Origin: Laccaria trichodermophora
Taxonomy: Eukaryota; Basidiomycota; Agaricomycetes; Agaricales; Hydnangiaceae
Direction of reading: 5' to 3'
DNA length: 64,000 bases
Assembly: GCA_018417955.1 (NCBI GenBank)
Contig: JACTVC010000021.1
Location: forward strand, 620,001-684,000
Under the pieces are notes generated by a model. That model was not told the DNA's origin. It was given only the letters and a program-made list of their open reading frames with translations, and did not search any database. This document shows positions 58,038 to 64,000 of this stretch, piece after piece. Each line of letters starts with the position of its first letter. The stretch's first letter is position 1. The translations under genes and the position numbers were made by a program.

Positions 58038-58560
58038 TCAACTCCAAATCCCAACCCCAGTCAACCTCCTCACAAGCACCTTCAACACAACAGCACACAC
58101 GCCAATGCTCACGAGCACGAGGTGACACCCGTCCGCCCGTCGAGAGGTACAGATCGCGTCACGCATCCCAGTCACATCTGTGTCCTGTTTGAGGGGTGGT
58201 ACGTGGAGAAATTTGGTTGGAGGAGGAAGAAGAACTTGGGTTGGAGTAAGAGGAACATGGGTTGGAGTAAGAAGAACTTGGGTTAGAGGAGAGAAAGAGG
58301 AAGGAAGACGTCTTGTTGCCCAATACACGAAGACAACAGACCAAAGAAGGTAATGGGCCATGAATTTGACGATGTGGACGCGTTGAGACCAGCAAGTTGA
58401 GCTGAACGCGTTTCCATTATTCTTCAACCTGCTTGGAACGTTGCTCAAGCTCAGATCCTCTCTGATCAGGTACCCGTTCCCGCTCATCAACCGCTTGCAC
58501 AAGTTACGCAACCTTCTCTTCCCTCCCTCGTCGTACCTCCCGCTCCCTCCGCTCAACCAC
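58038..58560 (-). pseudogene. coiled-coil gene copy D, 5'-truncated
   Basis: The heptad frame reads VDERERVPDQRGSELEQRSK but is cut by stops (GCG TAA, GAA TAA), and the upstream coil is replaced at about 58560 by the gene X fragment. The C-terminal membrane segment is still readable in another frame (LVLVSIGVCAVVLKVLVRRL). Convergent with YYR copy D. Confidence 0.55.
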
Positions 58561-58565
58561 CGACC

Positions 58566-60470
58566 CTAATGCTGATACTCATTGCCCACCACGAGGTCGG
58601 TCTCCACAAGCCCACTTTCCGCCCGTCTCCTGTGTCTTTTTTTCCCTCTCGTTTGGTTTATCGCCTTTCGTGTTGACTCTATGAAAAACGGGACTGCTTG
58701 GAGTGTTGTGAAGGGGAACCCATCTGCAAAGCGACATTTTTTGTCTTCAAGTTTATCATAGGCTTTATCTGAAATGGCACCGATAGGGTTATGGGGATAA
58801 ACAGGACTTGGTTGGCATGAAACACACCATGACTTGCAAGTCAACGAAGGCAATCAAAGTGCTTGTCGAACGGCCGGTCTTTGCCTTCCCCAACAATCCG
58901 TTGACAAGGGATGAGCTAAACATCGGGTACGAGAGTATTGAGTCGAGTGACCATCTCCAAAGAGCCCCTCCCTGAAGATGAGGTAATGCCATCCTCCCAC
59001 AACAAGAAGACTCGGTTGAATCTCATCAATGCCTAAGCATTCGTGAGAGATGAGAGTGCGAGGATGATGTAAGATACGCACATATGGTCCTTTAAGATCG
59101 AAATTTTCATTACAAGGGAATGGACAAGGAGAAATTCGGACGGGGGAGGAGTAGACAGTTGGCAAAATTGAGAAAATTCGCCGTCATGACACTTTTTCGT
59201 TGTGGACTTCTTTAGGCGGTATGTTTTGGGAGACGGCGCCTTCAAGTTGTTTATTAAAGGACCGAAACGGTAGTAGTCAGATATAAAGTGGAGTAGAGGC
59301 AAAGTAAAGGCGAACCGCACTCCATCAGGAAAATGATTTTTTTCTGTAGTTTGGCCATATTTACATAGCCTCTGTAGACTCTGTAGGTCAACATAGGTTT
59401 ATCATTACCTCTGTAGACTGTGGTAGGTACAAAAGCTAATTTGAGCCTACAGTAGACTAATGAAATAAATCTTGCCTCATCAAGAATCTGGAATGATACT
59501 GACATGATATCACAGTAAACAGAGATGTGAAGAAAGTTATGATCATAATGCAGTATATATCATACAAGCTGCCCTGGGCCCCAATATTTTAGACATAATC
59601 CTCATTGTGGTGTTAATGTGCAGTGGGTGTTAATGATTTTTCTAAAAGGTTGCTTTCAACACTGATGGTATGTATGGTATAAACAGATGTCTGTTTCAAA
59701 TGCTCTAGTAGACTAGCTGTTAAGTTGTGTACAAAATAATCCCTAATGTAAGCCTTTCCATGAGGCTTTGAGTTCAACTCCTGTAAGATGCAATATTTAT
59801 TTAGTGAGTTCCCAGCCTAAGTACAACTTGAATTTCTGAAATTTGAACAAGTAAATATGTGGCATGGTGAGCACCTCAGGAAGAGGTGAATTACATTTTT
59901 GGTAGAAGGGAGTTGAGATACAGTACCTATGGCAACCTACCACCAGCCTACATAGGGTACTCAGTGACCTATGAGACCTATATATCAGGGGTCAACCTAA
60001 AAAGCTATAGTTCCTATATAGGCTACATGGACCTACATAGATTTCAAATGTTTTCCTGATGTCGGATATGGCTGTAAGATCGAATTCACTGAACGTGGTG
60101 TGGTCTTGAAAGCGAATTCGGCGACCTCATTACCAGAGAGTAAGTACATCCTTGCAAGGACGAGGGTCATTTGGGCCAATGTATCATTCTTTGTTGGTCG
60201 GAGAGATTATGAGAGTTCGACTGTGTCCGCGCATGGCCGTCACCTTTGTGACCTACTTTCTCGACGACTTCCACCCTCCTCAATAACCACTCTCTTCTTG
60301 CCAGCGCAATGTTAGAACTGATCGTGGAATTTCATGAGCTTGCGCTCCGTCCAGGCAATGGGGAAGTTGAGAGCTTGAGAGGCCAGTGCATACGCTGGAC
60401 GGAGTGGAAGGCAGAGCTCCCCGTTCAACTTGCGAACATCCTACGTGCTCTGACGGTTGATGTATGATGC
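58566..60470 (-). pseudogene. duplicated fragment of gene X, interrupted by a MITE
   Basis: 59040-58980 on the minus strand reads RVFLLWEDGITSS, close to QVFLLCEDGVPS of gene X. 59035-59320 and 60064-60115 match the gene X upstream region 43500-43770. Stops interrupt the frame (for example after LNTLVPDV). A frame further on (58800-58570, SDKAYDKLEDKKCRFADGFP) has no counterpart that I could place. It was carried along with the YYR unit by duplication. Confidence 0.5.
59323..60061. mobile_element. MITE with CATCAGGAAAA termini (739 bp)
   Basis: The ends CATCAGGAAAAT and TTTTCCTGATG are inverted, and TC is repeated on both sides (59321-59322 and 60062-60063). The paralogous site near copy C (CCGCACTCGGATATAG at about 43730) is unoccupied, which proves the boundaries. 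The interior is AT-rich with inverted CCTACATAGG/CCTCTGTAGACT motifs towards both ends and no coding potential. The superfamily is unclear; a 2-bp TSD is short. Confidence 0.8.
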
Positions 60471-60599
60471 ATAAGTGCTAAGCGCTAAGCGCCAATGCCT
60501 CGTGGATGGGTGAATGATGCGTCGATGAAGGCGTCTCTGGTAACTCTTTCCTTCAACCGTCTATCTTGCTAACACTTCAATAGGTTCTGGGAAGTAGCT

Positions 60600-62067
60600 A
60601 TGTCTACTCTACCTGTTCATGATCATACGTCCAGTTCTACTCTCTCTTTAGACGGCAAAGGGGCTCCGGATTCAGTTGCGAAAAAAGGAAAGTCAACCAA
60701 AAGGACAGGTTCTAGCTATGGTGCGCCCTATCCCGAAAACTCCACTACTAGCTTGAATGGCCTAATTTACTGATGTAGTATATTACCGCCTATACACCAA
60801 ACTTGGTGCATTCGAATCAAATCGCCCCATCTACGACAACGACCGTTTCATCGGCCGCATCCCAACGAAGTCTTTCGCCCCTCCTCATACCGTCGCGTCT
60901 ATCAAGCTATCCCTGTGCGGACTGGAGGACCTTTCGGAGCCCGACAAGGCACTTCTCTTCACACCGCTCTCAAGCCCAGCACCCAAAGAAGACGCTGCCC
61001 GCCTCTCTTTGTACGCTCCTTCTGGGCCAGGCCTGACCGAACAAGATCCGATTGCGTTGGTTGTCGAGTCGCAGAAGAGGACCGAGGAGGTCTCGCGGTC
61101 GGAGAAACTGCCGGAACGCTCTGATGATATCGATATCCGTTACGGCAAGTCTTGTTGATATCTCTTGCTGATATAGTGCACTCATCACCTTTACAGTATA
61201 CTATCGCGTTTACTTACCAGGGGGAAAAGGAGATAAAAATGCAAAGACGTCTTTTGACGAAACTGACATTTCGTTAGGACGCATCAACACCCTCTTTATC
61301 GCTCCCCCTCACACTGTTGGATCTTTGAAAGCATGCATCGCCAAAGTCGAAGGCCTCGTAACACCGGGTCATGCACTTTACAAGGACATGGAATTCTTCG
61401 AGGACATGAGTAGTGATGCTGCCATGAGCGATGCCGATGTCATATCCTTCCAAGATGACGATTATCCGGGTAGCGATGAAGGCTATCACGTAGCTCTTGT
61501 CAATGCAACCACCATAACAGCTGCAGACCAAAAGACTAAACCTACATCAGGTAAAGTTCTCGGCGAATATCCTGCAGGAACAAACCCGTCATTCCAGATC
61601 AACTAGATCCAAATTTCACAAAACGCGCTCGGGTTAAAACTCGTGCTCGTGAGTAACAGTTCCTGAGACTCCAATCCGATTCTCATCCTTGGTATCCCAC
61701 TGCAGACTACGAACACGACAAATCCACCTGGCTATCAGTAAGTGAAGATGAGATTGTTCATACGGACGGAGTTATCGTTTCCGTGTGGGGCTCTGGTGAC
61801 AAGAGTATTTCTTTCCTTTTCTGCTTTGTCACCTCATTGTTGATGCTTTGTCACCTCATTGTTGATGCTTTGTCGGAACAGAGTTTCATTCAGGATACAT
61901 GGTGATTAATTCCAAGGGTGAAAAAGGCTGTGAGTCTCCGATTTGCTCTTGGTTACTACTCAGGTTATTGATTTTCTTTGGCAGTTGTGTTAGAGGGTGG
62001 GTGGTCTCTTCCATCTGTAGGAGTATTTGATATTTACCGTTTGCCAGGTTATGTTGCTTTGGATTGA
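60600..62067 (+). pseudogene. YYR-repeat gene copy E, frameshifted after unit 2
   Basis: ATG at 60600. Exons 60600-60720, 60779-61144 and 61197 onward are in phase with copy D. Unit 1 (YYRLYTKLGAFESNRPIYDN, GRIPTKSFAPPHTVAS) and unit 2 (YYRVYLPGG, SLGRINTLFIAPPHTVGSLK) are open. In the linker, extra and missing bases around ACAAACCCGTCATTCC shift the frame and give TAG at 61604-61606. The tail exons downstream (WLSVSEDEIVHTDGVIVS; YSGYMVINSKGEKG; FVLEGGWSLPSVGVFDI) are still readable to TGA at 62065-62067. A shortened protein holding both units is possible. Intron 61145-61196 begins GCAAGT. Confidence 0.6.
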
Positions 62068-62415
62068 TTGTTGAATATCAGAGAGTGTGTATGCTTTCAG
62101 AATGGGATATGGGGTCGATGTACCAGTACCGTAGATCGGTTGATATGTAACACAAGAAACGATCATGGAAAACGGCATCGTGCACTGGCTTGCAATGCCG
62201 ACGGTTGACACTTTCAAACGTTCAATCCGGCTCAAAGATTCAAGCGATACATAAGGAATAAGTAACTATATCAGATATACGAACCAGACCGCATACGCGC
62301 GCGTTCATATACTTATTCAATTCCTCGTCAGCATCGCCAAAAAGACATCGTAAAAAGTCAAGATCATAAAAATCGTAAGACTGAAAAGATCTCCCGCCCT
62401 CAAATTCAGTCAACA

Positions 62416-63539
62416 CTACCTCCTGTTCCTCCTCCTCAACCAACTCCACATTACAACCCCAGTCAACCTCCTCACAAGCACCTTCAGCACAACAGCACAC
62501 ACGCCAATACCCACGAGCATGAGGTAACTTTCCCGTCCACCTGTCAAGAGGTATAGATCGCGTCGCGCTTCCCAGTCACGTCGGGGTCTTCTTTGAAAGG
62601 CAGTCATGGAGGGGGTGGAAGAATTTGGGTTGGAGGAGGTGGAAGGACTTGTGTTAGAGAAGGAAAAGAAGAAGGAAGACGTCTTGTCCCCCAATACATG
62701 AACGACAACGGACCGAAGAACAGTGATGGGCCATGAATTCGACAAAGTGGACGTGTTGGTAGCACCAAGTCGAGTATCACGCGTTTCCTTGAGCTCTTGA
62801 ACCCGTTTAGAACGTACTTCAAGCTCAGATCCTCTCTGATCAAGCGCCCGTTCTCCCTCCCTCCTTTCAACCACCATCTCCCTCTCTTCCACCTCCTTCT
62901 CCCTCTCTTCCACCTCTTCCTCCCTCCTTTCAGTCACCTCCTCACGTCGCCCAACCGCATCCTCACGATACTCAACACGCCTCTGCACCTCCCCAACCCT
63001 CTCCTCCATTCCCTCAATCCTCTCCTGTCTAGCCGCCAATCCAAGCTCACGTTGGTCTAGGGCTTGTTGGCAGGTTGTGAGCGTCGCAAGGAGGGCGTGT
63101 TCTGTTGTGTGTGGGCCCAAATCCAGAGCTGAAGCATCTCCAGACCCCAAGGCTGATGATGCTCGTGGTGGGTCAAGATCGAATCCGCTTCACAAGTCTA
63201 GTTTCTTCTCCTTCCCCACGTCTTCCATATCCCCCTCGTTCGCGTTCGGTTTCTCTTCTTTGCTTTCTTGAGCCTGCCCCTTCCCTTCCGCATCCTCCTT
63301 CCCTTTCCCTTCATCTCCGTCTTTCTCCTGAATAGATTTACCCCCCCTCGACCTTCGCACGAACCTTCCTCCCTCTCCCAGTCCTGACAACTCCACTTCC
63401 ACTTGTACTCCCTCCACCACCAGCAGATGCACGCCTAAAAGTCTCACCCAGCTCCAACTCCCACGCATCCGCTCCCATTATCGGGATATGGTGTGCAGCA
63501 GGAGAGTGGTGGGAGAGGAGGAGGAGGAGGTCAGCCATG
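62416..63539 (-). CDS. coiled-coil protein with C-terminal membrane segment, copy E
   Basis: The best preserved copy. The core (63149-62800) is a long charged heptad helix (ERIEGMEERVGEVQRRVEYR, EEEVEEREKEVEEREMVVE). A Ser/Asn-rich linker follows, and near the end there is a hydrophobic stretch LMLVGIGVCAVVLKVLVRRL followed by basic residues, as in tail-anchored membrane proteins. The open core has no ATG at its head. Upstream in the same frame lies a charged segment ending KEKKLDL and TGA (63192-63190), where CGA would keep the frame open, and before that an ATG-started frame (63539, MADLLLLLSHHSPAAHH) separated by a seven-C run (63341-63347). A GGTAAAT at that run could instead be an intron donor. 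Function unknown. Convergent with YYR copy E. Confidence 0.4.
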
Positions 63540-64000
63540 CTCAGTTCCTCGTCGCCACCTTCGGATGATCGTGCCCTCCTTCCGTTTCTGGTTCTGGTTC
63601 TGGTAATACGTCTGAGTCTGATTATGATGCTCCCCCTCTTCCTGGTGCTGGTCCTGACACTCCCTCGAAACATCACATTGATTCCCAACTAACGCCTCAG
63701 CTCCAACACCAAGCTGTGGCCTGGGATGCTGCATAACAAACCCAGAATCGGTCACCGTCTTCGCAACGCACCCACGGAAAGAGGTGGGGGGGCTAAAAGA
63801 AGGTATTGTCCGTCATGCGGCGGGAGAGGAAGGGGACATGCGTGTTGTTGGCTTGGACCGCCTACACCCAGCGGGATTGGAATGGGATCACAGAACCTGA
63901 AGATCCTCTTGGGAGGGAAGACAACGTAGAGGCGCATGGCGGTATCCAATTGGAGCTTGAGCGAACGGAAGGCCCGTGCCTGTAACAGTGAATGGGGACC
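63540..64000. other. 5' flank of the coiled-coil gene, no gene recognised
   Basis: Short open frames in several phases, one with a His/Gln-rich run on the minus strand. Nothing conserved with other parts of the window. Confidence 0.35.

Noticed and set aside
63726..63929. Zinc-finger-like CPSCGG...HACC on the plus strand
   Set aside because: The spacing does not fit a CCHC knuckle and there is no retroelement context. It lies in the flank of the coiled-coil gene.

Overview
The window looks like repeat-rich, CpG-decayed chromatin of a basidiomycete fungus, probably an agaricomycete. The evidence is short introns of about 50-60 bp, TGCTAAC-type branch points, Ty3/gypsy elements with a fungal-type chromodomain, and a YYR...PPHT..SLK repeat protein of a kind I recall from agaricomycete proteomes. 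I see no bacterial, tRNA or rRNA features.

Layout. (1) 1-3.1 kb: a YYR-repeat gene (copy A) and a convergent coiled-coil gene, the latter split by a hAT-like MITE with an 8-bp target duplication (TSD). (2) 3.1-33.7 kb: one old, 5'-truncated chromodomain Ty3/gypsy element (GypA, +) that has served as a landing pad. Inserted in it, in order, are a 5.06-kb hAT-like element that itself holds a 4.3-kb foldback palindrome, a 0.8-kb foldback, a nearly intact and very young chromodomain gypsy element (GypB, -, 9951 bp, LTRs differing at 1 site of 721), a 4.2-kb non-autonomous LTR element, and a third foldback. At five points the GypA reading frame resumes exactly after one TSD copy is removed, which fixes the element boundaries. 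(3) 33.7-37.8 kb: another hAT-like MITE, minisatellites, a polypyrimidine tract and a rearranged copy B of the gene pair. (4) 39.8-44.2 kb: a small decayed gene and a multi-exon membrane-protein gene (gene X, -). (5) 44.2-63.5 kb: copies C, D and E of the YYR/coiled-coil unit, E with a duplicated fragment of gene X. Copy D is the only undamaged YYR copy and carries a complete young gypsy element (GypC, +, 9324 bp) in intron 1.

Main results. GypB and GypC, which belong to different lineages, both join Gag to Pol through the same in-frame slippery heptamer G GGT TTT (-1 frameshift). In both chromodomain elements the pol stop overlaps a following ATG as ATGA, pointing to coupled translation of an extra ORF3. 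GypC carries, between two 36-bp copies of its polypurine-tract region, a spliced antisense gene for a Cys-rich (zinc-cluster-like) protein. Nearly all premature stops in the window are TGA at positions that read as CGA arginine, and the LTR differences and one decayed TSD are also CpG transitions. This is a signature of CpG methylation decay.

Limits: everything is from reading the sequence. Splice models are inferred from conserved frames between copies, no database search was run, and the functions of the YYR, coiled-coil, X and ORF3 proteins are unknown to me.
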